Shown here: piece by piece, positions 1 to 12,774 of the stretch
How the letters are laid out: each line of letters starts with the position of its first letter
Position numbering within the stretch: the first letter of the stretch is position 1
Assembly (NCBI RefSeq): GCF_040807025.1
Contig: NC_090945.1
Coordinates: forward strand, 74,907,088-74,971,087
Direction of reading: 5' to 3'
DNA length: 64,000 nucleotides
Source of the DNA: Struthio camelus
Lineage: Eukaryota; Chordata; Aves; Struthioniformes; Struthionidae
Translations under genes and position numbers: made by a program
Notes under the pieces: generated by a model
Database searches by the model: none
What the model saw: only the letters and a program-made list of their open reading frames with translations
Told to the model about the DNA's origin: nothing

Positions 1-3000
1 TGTTAAGATTTTCTGAGATGAGAGTTTTTTTCAGTTGCATCCTTTTTATGCAATATGATTTTCAAAACATATTGAGCACTAATCAATCTTTTGAAAAATC
101 AATTTTCCCCAAGTGCTCCCTGTGAACTCTTCTCCCACCCAAATCACTAATCACACTTAAAGAAATCCTTCCTGTGTTTGTAAGGACTGATAGTAAATAG
201 CTGGATCCCCTTGGAGTACTTTCTTGGAAGTATAGTCCCTCTAAAGTCAGTACAGTTAATGTGTGTAAGTTTACAAACTGGCCTATAAAGACTGAAGCTA
301 TGAAACTGAAGCGTCCTTTATTAGATACAAACCAATCTGTAATGCACAAAGAAGGCTCGGCAATATTATGCAGCTGTATACTAATAACAAATTTGCTGAA
401 AGAATACAATATGCCAAAAAAATTCAATTTTAGGTTGTAATTTCAGCAGAATAACACTTTCTGGACCATATGTTAACTCAGACACCAAATGCAAATGTAA
501 GAGTGAATTATTTACATATAGAAGTTAGAGAAATGTATAAGTTCTTGAAGTTTTAATACTGTCGATAATTTTTATGTACCATTCACAAAATTAAGGGGGA
601 GACAGAAGACACTTGATTGTGCTTTCCTTTTTCCCTTATGTAAGTTGATAGTCAGATACTCCCTTCAGATAAGGCTTAAAATTCCTTTTTTCCCTGAGTC
701 AGAGGAAGGTTTATTAGTCTTAGTTTTATCACTACACGGGTTGGATCTACAGGACTTCCAGTTGCCATCGGGGCACAAGCAGCGCAGATTGTCTGCAAAA
801 GATTGTGTGAACATGCCTTGAATTACTCTCTCTCTCTTTGCTAGCCCAAAAGACAGTTCCTTACTTAGGTTTGATACCTGAAAAGATAAAAGACGAAAAT
901 ATTGGCCTGCAGTTAAGGCTTAAAGATGGGAATTGGATTAACTGGGAAGTTAGATTTTCATATGTGAGAACATTTCATATATTTGCCAAGAACAGAGGAA
1001 TTATTCAGGATTTAGGATAAAATGTAAAAAGTAGCGCCAAGTCCCATTTCCTAATTGTGAACTTCAGTGTAGACCGTAGTACAGCCTCCACAGAAAATGG
1101 AAAAATATGGCCCAAACTGCCTGATGGTTGCTGAGTGTTGAGGCGCTCAAGTATTACATACGTGTGTGTGTGTGTGTGCGCGCGCGCGCGCGTATACGTA
1201 TGTATTTACACATACACACACTGCACTCCCTGCCCAGCTTGTGTCTGGAAGTGAGATTTGTGCTATGTCAGATTGCATAGTCGAGCTGTCACGACTGTCT
1301 AGTTAATGATTACATGATTGTGAATATTGTTACATTGTTTCAGATAGACTACAATCCAAAATAATTAAACAATGACTAGGAAGACTGTTGCCTTCTGTTC
1401 TTATCTACAGAAAAATTGCAAGCATTTATCATTTTGTCTGTCCCCTACTTCCCCACGCCTCGCACACGCATGCCTGATGGTCTCTTTGTGCGTGCAGGCA
1501 CATTACCTTCTGAGCTCTTCTCATGAATGTGTACTTTAAAACCTGTGATACTAGAATCCATGGAGCTTGGGACTTGTGGGCATCCCAAGAGTAGTTAGTT
1601 GCTTTAGACAAAAAAGCCAAAGCACAAAGAGTTTGGGAACTGCATGCAGGGTTTTGATCTTTTGTAGTCATTAGTAAGTAAACAAATCAGATAAGGGCTA
1701 TTTTTGCTCAGTAAATGGAAAGTAAATTTTAAATGATAAAGGCTTATTATTGTTAAAGATCAATTCTAGTCCCATACTAGTCCACTAGTGAACAAAGACG
1801 GTTTTAGACAATTTTTTTTTTTTTTGTAAAATTTCAGTGGTGTTGTGTGGCAGTAATGAGAGAGAGTTAATCTCCTGGCTGCCAAAACTCACTGTGGCTG
1901 TGAAGCAAGAGGTTGTGCAGGTAAAAAACATGGATATCAGGCAAGCCACGAATAATTTTCCTTTTCTTTGCTCTTACTTTCTGAGTATAGAAATCAAGTC
2001 TCATGCGTCATGCTAACAATATGCTACTGTACTCACTAATATGGTTCAGTTGCTTCACCATCCAGGTAAAATGGGCTACGGCTGCTTCCTTTGACTAGAG
2101 CAGTATGAAGCGGCTGGAAAATATTTTTGAGAAATCAGTCCCATTTTTAAACACAGATCTGGGACCTGCATGCATTTTTTCTGGACCATACCATCTTTAC
2201 TAAATTTGATTCAGTAAAAGGACACTTCTTCTTTTCCCTTTGAAACTGTACTTGTATTTGTTGTGGGTTTCAAATTGCCATCCAGAAAAGATTTCTCCCT
2301 CCTTTCAGAGCAAGCCTCCACAGTGTGAGGTCCTGGGCAATCATACAGAGAAGAGAAATAGCACTATCTCCTCTAAGCAAAGTAGAGGAGGGAGAATTAT
2401 ATTTTAGCCACATCAAAGCTGCTATATATTAATTATGTTACTAGCGGAATATATGAAATCATCCTTTTCTTACTCTTTTTCTTCCGCACAACAACAGGAT
2501 TTTAAGATTAGCCAAACCAGCGCAGATTACTGGTTTTTTTCTGCTTAGGTATTTTACCTAGCAAATTTTATTCTCTGAAAGAGTATGGAAATCTTCATAT
2601 TTTAATTTGCACGCAGACTACTGCCTGTGTCCTTAAAGTTGCATGCATTGTTTTCAGAAATGTCTATGGATCTACTTCAACCAAATTCATACAATTTTGT
2701 ATGTACTTCTTTTTTTTCATGGTACTACCAGGTGCCACTTTTGGTAAATGAGCCCCCTCTTGGGTTATTTCAACAATCTGGAGCAGAACTGTGTTATCTT
2801 TCTGCCTCATTGACCTACCATCTCATTTTCAGTCTCTGAAGAAAATCTTTTTTCCCCACCTTGCTTTATACTAGTTTTATGTTCCATGAGAGCAAGTTTA
2901 GTCCCAACCCATGCCATTTAGTTATAAAAAAACGGGCACTAATTTAATGATCCATAATATTTCATAAAAACTTCCTCTCAAATCAAAGTAATAGCATGTA

Positions 3001-6000
3001 GAAAAAAATTTGAAAAAGGAAAGAGGCAAGTAAATTATGAGTGCCTTAATGCACAAAGAAGCCATTCATCTGAACATTAATCCAAACACCACAATAAAAT
3101 ACTCTATTTAATGGATTATTATTGTTGTTAGTTTTATTTAAGTTCCAACAGTATGCTACGTTATTCCATATCCTTTTCCATGGGAACGTGTTCCTATTTT
3201 GAATATGTTCCTACTAAACAGAACCTTAATCAGGCCTCCGGAAAATGAATGAAGCTACATAAAGGCCAATTAACGTTGGCTCCACAAGGCTGGAACGGAA
3301 AGACAAATAAACAAGAGAGTTTAAATGCGTAAGAAAGGATATCTCATCCCCCTCCTGCTGTTTCTTACTGCTGAAAATTTTTAAGTGCAAACAGTTTCTG
3401 GTATGAACTGATTAGAAATTGTAAATACAGGGGGGAAAGTTGCTTTCTGGAGCATCTTCTAGAAAGGTGCAGGACCTGGAGAGCTCTGTCAGGAAGCCAT
3501 GTGCTGTGACCGTGGTTAGCAGCTCTGTGCAGAGTTAGGTCTCCTGTTCAAATGTTATGGTACTTAAAGCAGGCGTGAATGTTTTCTCCTTCCTCATGAC
3601 TGAAATAAAATGCTGCAGAGAAAACGAAAGGAACTAAGAATGTAAACCATGGGGCGCTCAGCAGAGGTAATTGTCTCCAGTGATGGATGCAAAGCACATG
3701 CATTTTGCAGCTCAAGAGTAAACCCCAAAAGAAACTATATTGTGTAGTTTTTCTTTCTGTTCTTATAAATATGCTTTCAATTTGCATATTGCTGATATAA
3801 AACTCCTGGGTCACATTTCATGTCCTGTCGTGTTTGCACAGTAGTCTTTTATGTAGACCCAAGCGTTTCAGCTCTTCCTACTTCAAACAGTTATGTTGTC
3901 CTCAACATAAATTGCTTCCTTAAGAAGAGCAGAGCACATCAAGGTACACAAAATTTTTTCCAGTGTAATTAGGGGTAACAGCTTACTTCCTACATGGTAA
4001 AGCACTGTGGAGGAACTGGAAAAGTTGCCAGAAGCAGGCCCGTCTTTAGCAAAGATCCAGTATCCACATCCTGTTTCATCCCACAGTGTGGTTGTCCCTT
4101 ATAAACAGAACATCTGGCACGTGTAAAAAATGCCTTTTGAAGACTTAGACTCTCTTTTTTTTTTTTTTTTGAGTCTAATTGCTTTTTTTCCTTGTAAAAC
4201 TCAATCAATATGAAACACATAGAGATCTCTGTGATGTATAAAAGGTCAAATGCCTATAACATATGCCTTCGTAAGACCTGTAATATTCTCCCTCTTCCTA
4301 TTCATACTCAGTGTTATGATCTAAGATAGTTTCCTCTGCAAGTGTGAGGAGCAAAGGAAGTATTGAAGAGTTACTGAGTACCTCAGCTTTATACCTTTTA
4401 GAAACTGCCTTCCTGTACTTAGCAGGATTGGGCTCACAAAGTTTAGGTGAGTGAGAAAGAACAGCTTATACCTTTTCTGCTTTTATATTTGCTCCATAAA
4501 AACAATAAACATTTAATGGTTACTTGTGAACTCATGAGGTTTCTTCATTCAGGCACGCCTAGTATATTTAATAGTATGTGTTGTGACTGTGGTGATCTCT
4601 AACTAGTAAGTCTCTCCAGAGACACGAGTTTGAAGCCTAAAGATTTACACTGAAGGACACAACTTCTGGTTTCAGACAAGTCCAGCATGGGGAAAACACA
4701 GGCAGACAACAGTTAAATTAGCAGATCTACCTAACCTTGACTTAATCATAAAGGTCTGATGTGCCGTATGGTTTGGAGATGGATAATATTTTTATTATGT
4801 TAAAAATATTTTGATTATGTCATTGGTGCTTCTAAAATCTGCCAGAAATACAGGTTTGAGAAGAACCCCCAATTTTTTTTTAGCAGCATATGTGCTAATT
4901 CCACAGATGTGGAAAAGAGGCAAAGATGGTCTTTTGGGTTTTGTTTCCCTTAAACGTTAGGAGGAGTGAAGGATTTCACAGGTTTGGTGTGATTGAGAGT
5001 GATACTGTTTTCCACATGACCAGTTTCATAAGTAGACGCATTTTAAACTGTTTGGAGTTACTGGCCCTAGAGAACAGAAATCAAAATTAATTAGGTAACG
5101 TATTTGTTTTGGTAATGAGGAATGTCCTTCCTCCCTGTTAACATGTTATTTTTTCCTTAATGGGAGCAGAGTGACACAGGGCTTGGCTTTATATGTATGC
5201 TTGTGTTGGAGGAGCTCTTGGACCTGTTGAAGCAGCCATTCTAGCTAAGTTCTGTGCCATCAGACCCTCTTTCTTTCATTGTCCTTTGCATACAGTTAGT
5301 GCCTGCAGTTTCTTTGCTCCTTGTGCACAGAGGAACAGAAAAGAGTCTTAGTGTGATAAGCCTTTCTTTGTGGTGCTTATAAATAATGGGATAAAATAGC
5401 TCATTTCTGTGTGCATATGGTTTTGTATGTGTGTTCATATATACACATACCTATATATGAACATGCATTTGTGTACAAATGTATTTACGCATATAGAATG
5501 CAATTCATCTCATGGATAGTTCAAATTAAAGGGAGGGGATCCTCTTCAGTCACGTTTCATTGTTTAGCAGTTTCTTTTTGTTGTGATGCAATGAAAGGTG
5601 CTGTTCAAAATAGTTTAGTGCAATAACGTTTAATCTCAAACTAAAATGGTGCCACCTGGGATAGAACCTTTCTTCTGAAATAACGTTTAAACGCAGGTCA
5701 TCTCAGAAAAGCCTAGAGAAAACAGAGCAATTCATGCATTTATCCAGCTTTAATGTTGCTGTCAGAATATGGAAAAGATGGTCATTTTTAGAGAGATGCC
5801 CAAAAAGTTAATGTCACTTTTTCTGTCCATCTTCTCATTGTAGCTGAACGAGCTCAGCAGAAACACTACAGTTCAACCCCATTTTCCCTCTTTTCTAATT
5901 GTTTGCCCACTGCAATGATCTACGTTTGAGCACAAACTTTGACAGCCGTGATCAGCTATCATGCTGATCAAGCTGCTTTTTGCAGTGTGGGAAATGGAGC

Positions 6001-7037
6001 TCGCAACCTGCAACACCCTAATCAAAAGCCTGCTTGGTGAACAGCAAAGGATGTTCTATGTGCCCAAGCAGATTTCAGAGGAAAGCAGCTGCAGCGGAGG
6101 TTATGGCTCTCTAGGATTATAAATCTTGTATTCTGTTGGAAAGTTAGAAGTCCCTGTTAAGTCTCCTTGACCGTACAAAATCTTATTTAGCATAGTTAAG
6201 AACTCTTTATTAATCCTTATGCTAAAGTGTCCTGGGCGCTGGTGTTAATTGTCTGGTAAAGCTGGTAAAGCCTTGTAATAGCATCCTTTTAATTTTTCTG
6301 ATTTCAAATCAGAATGAAGGAAGTGCTGTCTCCTATAAAGAGTTTAGTCTAATGCAGTTCCCAGCAGTCTTGGGACAAGCTTTACTCTGTCTCCTTTAAC
6401 GCTGCCTGCTTGCCTCTACCCAACGTGCCCTGCAGAGAACACTCTCATCTTCTTATCAATGCCTGCTCACCTTCCCATTCCTTACCCCTTCCTTGTTCCT
6501 GGGCTCCAGGTTCTTTGCTCCCTGGTCCCTTTCTATTCCCTGTCTCCTGGATTTCTCCTGCTTCTTCCTGCTGATAGAGAGAATGAGTGCCATTCTATGG
6601 TTCTGATCACCTTCAGCGTTAGTCCAGCTCACCAGGGAGATGCACTTAATGGGGTGTGACTCAGCATAATGTTTGTTAAAGCACTTGGAACCAGGCATGC
6701 CTCTGGGGCCTTTTTATTGTTTTACTTCTTAAAAATAGCTTTACTGTGTTTTTAGTAATGTTTTAGTATTGTCCATTGTTTGTCAATCTTAGTCAAGAAA
6801 TTGATACTTAATTATTTAAGTTAGTAATTCCATTGTTTTAAGGCAGTTGCATACAATTTTGACTTAGGGTAAGGAGTTGATAACTTCTGCTTGTGAATAC
6901 AAAGTTAAGGGAGGGTGTAATTGGTGTTGTTTTGTCACTCTGGTATTACTTCATTCTATTGGAGTCCTCTTCTGATTCCAACGTATGTGTGACGAGATGG
7001 AATTCCATCACAGACTTTTTTTCCCTATCCAATTTAG
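1..7037 (+). other. SORCS2: SORCS2 intron (partial, 3' part)
   Basis: This is non-coding sequence upstream of the first SORCS2 exon in the window. I looked for the transmembrane exon that should precede the tail exon (a hydrophobic stretch ending in a YKFKR-like motif) and did not find it, so it probably lies before position 1. The region holds an alternating purine-pyrimidine tract at 1155-1205 and T-runs at 1812-1825 and 4155-4170. Open frames here are short, lack splice signals that would make exons, and resemble no protein I know. Confidence 0.7.
1155..1205. repeat. Composite (TG)n(CG)n simple repeat
   Basis: This is 51 bp of uninterrupted alternating pyrimidine-purine sequence: a TG run passes directly into a CG run and then into a TATACGTATG-type end. 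Such tracts are classical Z-DNA-forming sequences. It lies inside the SORCS2 intron. Confidence 0.9.
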
Positions 7038-7195
7038 GAAACTGCCAGGCAGAAATGTCTATGCGCAGATGCACAATGAAAAAGAGCAGGAGATGACAAG
7101 CCCTGTTAATCATAGTGAGGACACCCAGAACATCATCCAGGGTGAGGAGTTTATTGATGATGATCTGGACTCTCAAACACTAGGTAACGCAAGAG
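7038..7195 (+). CDS. SORCS2: SORCS2 penultimate coding exon with three alternative donors
   Basis: The acceptor is a pyrimidine tract ending in AATTTAG at 7031-7037. The frame is K at 7039-7041 through Q at 7138-7140. Donor 1 (CAGG|GTGAGG) ends the exon at 7141 and gives a tail like the mammalian one I remember. Donor 2 (CTAG|GTAACG) ends it at 7183 and adds 14 residues, GEEFIDDDLDSQTL. Donor 3 (AGAG|GTAACT) ends it at 7195 and adds four more. All three leave the same phase, so each joins in frame to the terminal exon. With no splice the frame stops at 7216-7218. The 14-residue segment resembles the corresponding part of the SORCS1 and SORCS3 tails from memory, which argues that donor 2 is functional. 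Confidence 0.88.
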
Positions 7196-9814
7196 GTAAC
7201 TTCACTTTTAGTTTATAAATTTTTGTTAGTGATTGATTTTTAAATAATGTTAATTTTCATTTTAGCTTTCTTTCATTTCTACTCTATTCAGGAAGAAGCA
7301 AATACCTCTAACAAAGGATTATCTCAATTTTCTTCTTTTTGCGTGTAATTCAGCCTTAATATATTGGTGACATGCTGTACAGACCATGCTTACTTAGACA
7401 ATTTAAGAATGAAATCACATTTGGTAGAACAGAGTATAATTGCTAACATTTGAAACACCTCAAGAATATCCCAAATTTGTGGAAAATGTTGTTTAGGTGA
7501 GGGCGGAATGGTTTGTAGAGTCAATGTTACCATATTTTCAGATGGAATGTATCTAGATCCATTGTTTTATTTGCCATACTATCCCAGTGGAATATAAGGT
7601 TTTCATAATTAGAAACATTACATTTATACCTAGGTACAAAGTGTAGCGTATACCTCTTTTAACTGTTAATTCACCTGTATTCCTGGGGTGGTCATAAGCA
7701 ACCTATGAGGGAAACTTTCTGTGACTATCACTTAGTGCAAATGATGTCTGTATCAGATAGAAGTGTGTATCATGTCACCCTAATGCTATCTTTAATGTAG
7801 CATAGAATGCTGATCTATAAAGTTCATTTCCTATAAAATTTACCATTTTGTTCAGACTGCATTCAGGTCACAGCCTGAGAAGTGTAGCACAATGTAAAAA
7901 GCTCTCCAGTTCCATTTCCACAAGTTTCGTGAAAATGAAACAGATAACCCAGAGTCTTTGGGTTTTGTAACAGTAGCTGTCATGGTGTAACAGACAACTA
8001 TAACGTCTTCATGAACCCCTGGAAGAAGATCTTTTAGCTATGGCAGGGTAGCCTGAGGTAGTACAGAAATTTGTCACATAAGAAATTTCTTTATCTTGCA
8101 CTTCTTTAACTATCTTTTGCAGTAGATGTCCTTATTTTCATTTGCTCCTTCTGAGTTTTTGAAGATATTAGCTTTCAGGAAAAGTGAAGAATCTAGCCTT
8201 CAACTTTACTTCAGGCTTTCTGTATTTCAGTATTTTCTTTGTGTATGAGTATTACTGTGTTTTCTTCAGATTCTGCAAGAAGACCTTGATTGTACTCCTA
8301 ATTCTACTGGAGTTAATTCCAAACACAGTTCTGGAAAAACAAAGCCTATGTTGGAATTGTTTGAATAACTCACCTCCAGGGTCTTTAGAGCAGAATGCTG
8401 AATGCTGACAGAGTGTGTGCAGACATGCCTATTACAGTGGAGCATTCAAAAATCTCTACTAATGTACAAAAGCATAACTTATTTCACAAGTAGAAAATTT
8501 CATGGCCTATTTATATGAGGCTGCTTGGGACTGTGGAATGAGGAGATGCTACCCTGATTTGTAACACATTCAAAAAAAGTCACCTTACTTACTCACTGTT
8601 GGCTACATGAGCCTGATCCTGCACTCCTTACTCAGAGAAAACTTTTCTTGCCTCTGGATAGAGCGTTGTTAGGGTTAAAGAGTGCAAGATCATGGTGTTG
8701 TGATATGAAACTTTAGACAGTTAGCAAATGCAGATCTCAAGGTGATCTGCGCTTCTGCCAGGTTGTCAATACCAGCAGCGTTTCCAGTGGAGCATGAAGA
8801 GTTCATTTCTGTGGGCCCTAAACATCTGTGTTCATAAGCTACTGTACAGCTTTTAGACAAAAGACTTTATTTAAGGCATAAAACTATACTTCTGCTCTCT
8901 GTACTGTTTTGTTGCTTGCAATACTTTCCACTAGCTCCAATATCACTCGATACTGCCAAGACAATATTCCTGTTTATGATACTCTTCTATTTTATCTGGC
9001 TGGAGTATGAAACGTATTATAATTCCTGCTTTATATTACGTTCTATTTTACAACATTATTTACAGAAGGTTCTCATGCTATGGAGATTCCTGCTAATTCT
9101 GATGAGCTCTTTCCCTCCCTATTAGGGAGATCACTGTAACAGCCTCCACTCCATGCACAGCAGGGTTTTACAGGCCTAGATTTCTGTTTGTTCTCTCTTC
9201 TCATAACTTTTGAATTTCTATAGTACAGTATTTCCAGACTCACCCATCCACTTTTTTTGTTTTCTATATATTTTATGTTGCCTACTTTATCGCAACCCCC
9301 ACGTTGGGACTCCTCAACACCATTACCTTGCAGTGACTCCTTCTGGGAGAAGTGGCAACTTGAACAGCTACAGAGTTCCCCTATTGCTGATGCCGGTCAG
9401 TGTCCAGTCCCAGGTCAGTGGCATGTTGAATGGAAGCCTCAGGTTCCATTCTCCTCCCTCACCTGCACCCCTCAAGACAACTACACCTTTTTAAGCCACA
9501 AAGAGAAACAACTTATGCTGTCACAGGGATAGAAACCCTAGGACCTCACCACAAATTCACCATCATGAGCAAAAGCTTTAAGCAAAAGTATGCTGTAGGT
9601 ACACGGAGCTGTTGCACCAACCTTCACCTGATCTGTTCTTTGATAAAAATCACTCTATGTGACTGACTTGTCCCTGAACTAAAAGGGAGATTTATAACGA
9701 AAAACCCAAAATATACTGATATCAGCCTTTTCTTTTTATATTTTCATAGGCAATCACTCAGGCGTGGTTTTGAGCATCAACTCCAGAGAGATGCACAGTT
9801 ACCTGGTTAGCTGA
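7038..9814 (+). CDS. SORCS2: SORCS2, sortilin-related VPS10 domain receptor 2, C-terminal cytoplasmic tail (partial, two exons)
   Basis: SorCS2 is a type I membrane receptor of the VPS10p-domain family. It binds pro-neurotrophins with p75NTR and sorts neuronal receptors such as TrkB. Only the cytoplasmic tail is in the window: join(7038..7141 or 7183 or 7195, 9750..9814). The tail reads KLPGRNVYAQMHNEKEQEM, then TSPVNHSEDTQNIIQ, then GNHSGVVLSINSREMHSYLVS and stop. Both ends match the human SORCS2 tail as I remember it. YAQM fits the YxxPhi adaptor-binding sorting motif. The first base completes a codon begun in the preceding exon, which is outside the window. The gene runs towards AFAP1, which is on the other strand. 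The odd feature is a set of three usable donors of the same phase at the end of the first exon. The identification is firm; which donor is used is inference. Confidence 0.93.
7196..9749 (+). other. SORCS2: SORCS2 last intron
   Basis: This is the intron between the tail exon and the terminal exon. It is AT-rich. A stretch at about 8608-8641 resembles an old reptile/bird repeat (a GATCCTGCACTCCTTACTCA-type motif). The acceptor side (TTTTCTTTTTATATTTTCATAG, ending at 9749) has a strong pyrimidine tract. I see no other coding exon in it. Confidence 0.75.
9750..9814 (+). CDS. SORCS2: SORCS2 terminal coding exon
   Basis: The exon starts after a TTTTCATAG acceptor. Its first two bases complete a glycine codon begun by the upstream exon. 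It then encodes NHSGVVLSINSREMHSYLVS, with a TGA stop at 9812-9814. This sequence is the highly conserved C-terminus of SorCS2 as I know it from mammals. It is the anchor that fixes gene identity and strand. Confidence 0.95.
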
Positions 9815-11412
9815 TATTTACAGCTGAACACAAAAACCGAAAGACTCTTCTCTGTATCATTTTATTTTTCCCTGGTGATGTCACAAAATTGCAAATATGG
9901 CTGTAAATGCTGGTGGAGAGGAGGTTCCTTAACAGTCCTGTGGAAAAAAAGCATCCATCATCAGCTACTGGGGAGACGATAAATCTTGCGTTCACTCTAT
10001 GGCCTGGAAACTTGTTACAATTCAAACTCAAACTAAGGTAGCAAATTTGTAGCCCTAGGCACATTCAATGCCACATTCTTTCTTTTCTGTATATGTTCTA
10101 GTTTCTCTGTGTTTATTTTTAGAAGGATTGACTGTAACTTTCTAATTATGTTTTTAATTGAGGTAATCAGTGCAAGGCTGGGACTCTTCAGCTTGAAAAA
10201 TTGATTTGTAAACAAGTGACAAGACCAGAATAGATGGCTGGCTGAACACTACCATATTTTTTTTCAGAAGTCTGTAATTCAGAAAAGGAACTGTAATGAG
10301 AGAGGTCTTAGCAAGGAGACAAATGCACTCCTAGTGAATTCAAGTTCTTAAATTAAAAATGTGTGAGACAATCTAATGAACTGAGACTTAGATCCTTCTA
10401 TGGATTAAAGGAAGCAAAGTGTTAATTAGGATATTCTATAATTATAGGATAATGCTCTTGTAAGTGTAGCAAGTCCTGACAAACCATCAGCACCAGTATC
10501 TCTCCCAGTCCCACCTTGTGTGAAAAACAGAACACCAGCTTGATGTTTTTTCCAGACCAGGTGCCTTCACTTACAGTCAGTTATTTTCAGTTAGTTGCTC
10601 TCGTCTTTTATCCAAGCACCTCTAGAATGATGGCAGCCGCCAGATCGGTTATCATGTGAAAAACTGTTCTGACAGCCTATCTCTTTTTAAATTTCCAGAG
10701 AGTGTAAATACCTCCTTTAAGTAGCTTTCTTTGTATGGTTATTTTTTAAAAACTTTCTATTCTTGGGGCAGAGATGCCAGGTATGTCAGAGTTCTCCTCC
10801 AAACAGGATAGTGTAGGACACCAGAATCCCCTTGCTACTTGGATTTTCCCTTGGTGTTCCCTTGGTGTTTGCCCTTGCAGGTGCGGGTGGTCAAACTCTT
10901 ACCTGAACTTTGCCACTTGGATATGTTTGACAATCCAGAGGGCTGTGAGGAGGATCTGCGGAGGCTCATGTTTTCTTTCTCTCACCACAGGGTGTCACTC
11001 AGTCCCTATCAGGCACTGGCCCCTATTTCTGCAGGAAGAGCTGTGGGCGTTTTAAAAGAGCCACCTGCAGAAAGGCGTGTGAGTCAGTTCAGAGTTTCCT
11101 TATCCCAATCTCTGCATCCCTAGGGAATGGAAATCCAGTGAATCCACACCTGGCCAGTCACTTTAATGTGTTTTTTTGGAGCTGTGTGAAAAATGGACCG
11201 TGGGGTGATGAATTTAAATATTTGGCATCCCATGTTATCACAGCTGCCTGGAATGAGGACACTTCTGTCAGAAACCTATAAAATCTCTTCACCTTTTGCC
11301 TTCAATAGAGACTAAATGGCTCTTTGCTCAGTGAATGTCATACTAATGCTGGTAGCAAATTACCACACCAGCTTGCTTAAAGAGGGTACAGCTAGCTAGC
11401 TACATCCTTGTG

Positions 11413-11418
11413 AATAAA
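11413..11418 (+). terminator. SORCS2: Candidate poly(A) signal AATAAA
   Basis: A canonical hexamer 1.6 kb after the SORCS2 stop codon. The downstream GT-rich element is weak and distant (near 11494), so use of this signal is uncertain. Confidence 0.3.
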
Positions 11419-12014
11419 CAAACATAAATAATGAATGCTGATAAGACAGAATAGAACTATCTTAAAATTATCCTATGCATTGGAGTCATTCTTCCGTGTG
11501 TAGCTATGGATATCCTGCAGCATAATTTCATCAAATGCTACAGCCTTGGATATAATAATTCATTGTAGTACTGTAGGCTCTCACAAACCCCACAGGATCT
11601 GTGTGTAAAGCACAAGAAATGCTAGTGTAGAAACTAAGGGTATCTAACTAGGTGGAAAAGTTAAAAGATTCCAACAAGTGCTTGCAAACTGCTCAGGAAA
11701 ACTATTTCAAAAAATCTTTCTAAAATTTCCAGCTATGTAGTTCTAGACTGCCATGCAAACATGATTTACTGGGAAGCAGCGTTCTAGTTGACTGTTGTAT
11801 TGAGGCCTCTGTATAAATTTGAGGTGTTCCATGATTCTGAGTCGGGGCCTCGTGAAGAGAAATGCAAATGCAAAATGCACTGTGCTCTGGAAACTCTGAG
11901 GACTGTTGTGTCGGGGGCTTGCACTTCTCACCAGCTCTTTACCTTTTTTTCTAGTAGAAACGAGCTGGAACAGAGAGTAAAATAGTATTGCAAACAGCTT
12001 ACTGTTTCCTGAGA

Positions 12015-12020
12015 AATAAA
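12015..12020 (+). terminator. SORCS2: Candidate poly(A) signal AATAAA
   Basis: A canonical hexamer 2.2 kb after the SORCS2 stop. It is followed within 10-45 bases by G/T-rich sequence, which fits a cleavage site near 12040. It is one of several candidates. Confidence 0.35.
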
Positions 12021-12774
12021 TTTGAAGTGGGTTATTTATGTAGGGCAGTTGAGTAGTGGAATAGCCTCATGGAGAAGGAATGGAATGAAAATTCTAGCTT
12101 GGGATCTTTCTCCCATTGGTTATGTGATTGGCTAAGGACACTCTAGGAACAGAGTTACACATACTAATTTATGCTTTAACTGCCTTTATACATTTTAAAC
12201 AGTGCGATTTGTGTCTCTGATGACCGGAGTCTTTTGGAACACAGTGGAATATTTAACTGCTAGGTACTGTAGTTAACGCTTAGTACACATATTGTGCCTG
12301 TAACATGTTTCTCTAATGATAATTAACTTAATTTGTGCAACATTTCTGTGAGGTTGGTTTGTCATGTCTTAAAAACGCTATGTTTTCTAAAGAGATGTCA
12401 GTATTGCCATATCTATATTAATAATACCCGACGGATAATAAGGGAAATCTTTGATTCCATGGCAAAAATAACTTTAAAATGAACTATTTTAAAAGTAAGA
12501 AAATATCCTTCCCATTCGAGGTCACTTAGTTTACCTGTAAATAAAAATTCTCACTAGTGCTAGGTTTTGAATCTCTTGAACTATGTCCACGACATCTTCG
12601 TATCTTTAAAGGACATGTAAGCATACCATTATTTACATATATCCAAAATCCTGGTATATGTGAATACAGAAACACAGAGTTGTTTATATGCACAAACACT
12701 AGGCACGCATGCATGAACATACGCATGCAGTATTTAGACATACTCCAGTTAAATTTGCTAGTGAGGAAGGGTGA

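Larger units (their letters stand above)
9815..12040 (+). other. SORCS2: Probable SORCS2 3'UTR
   Basis: This region follows the SORCS2 stop codon. AATAAA hexamers at 11413-11418 and 12015-12020 are candidate ends, giving a 3'UTR of about 1.6-2.2 kb. A better-formed poly(A) site lies much further away at 20411. Within it, 10774-11123 is GC-richer and open in two frames, but I recognise no protein there. The end point is uncertain. Confidence 0.45.

Noticed and set aside
838..1020. Frame following TTTGCTAG that could be a SORCS2 exon
   Set aside because: The translation does not match any part of the SORCS2 ectodomain or transmembrane segment that I know, and no donor follows before the stop in a plausible place.
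8608..8641. GATCCTGCACTCCTTACTCA-type motif suggesting an old reptile/bird repeat
   Set aside because: Only about 30 bases match the remembered pattern, too little for a family call.
9210..9666. Overlapping plus-strand frames just before the SORCS2 terminal exon
   Set aside because: They are in different frames, have no matching splice phases and resemble nothing; intron sequence.
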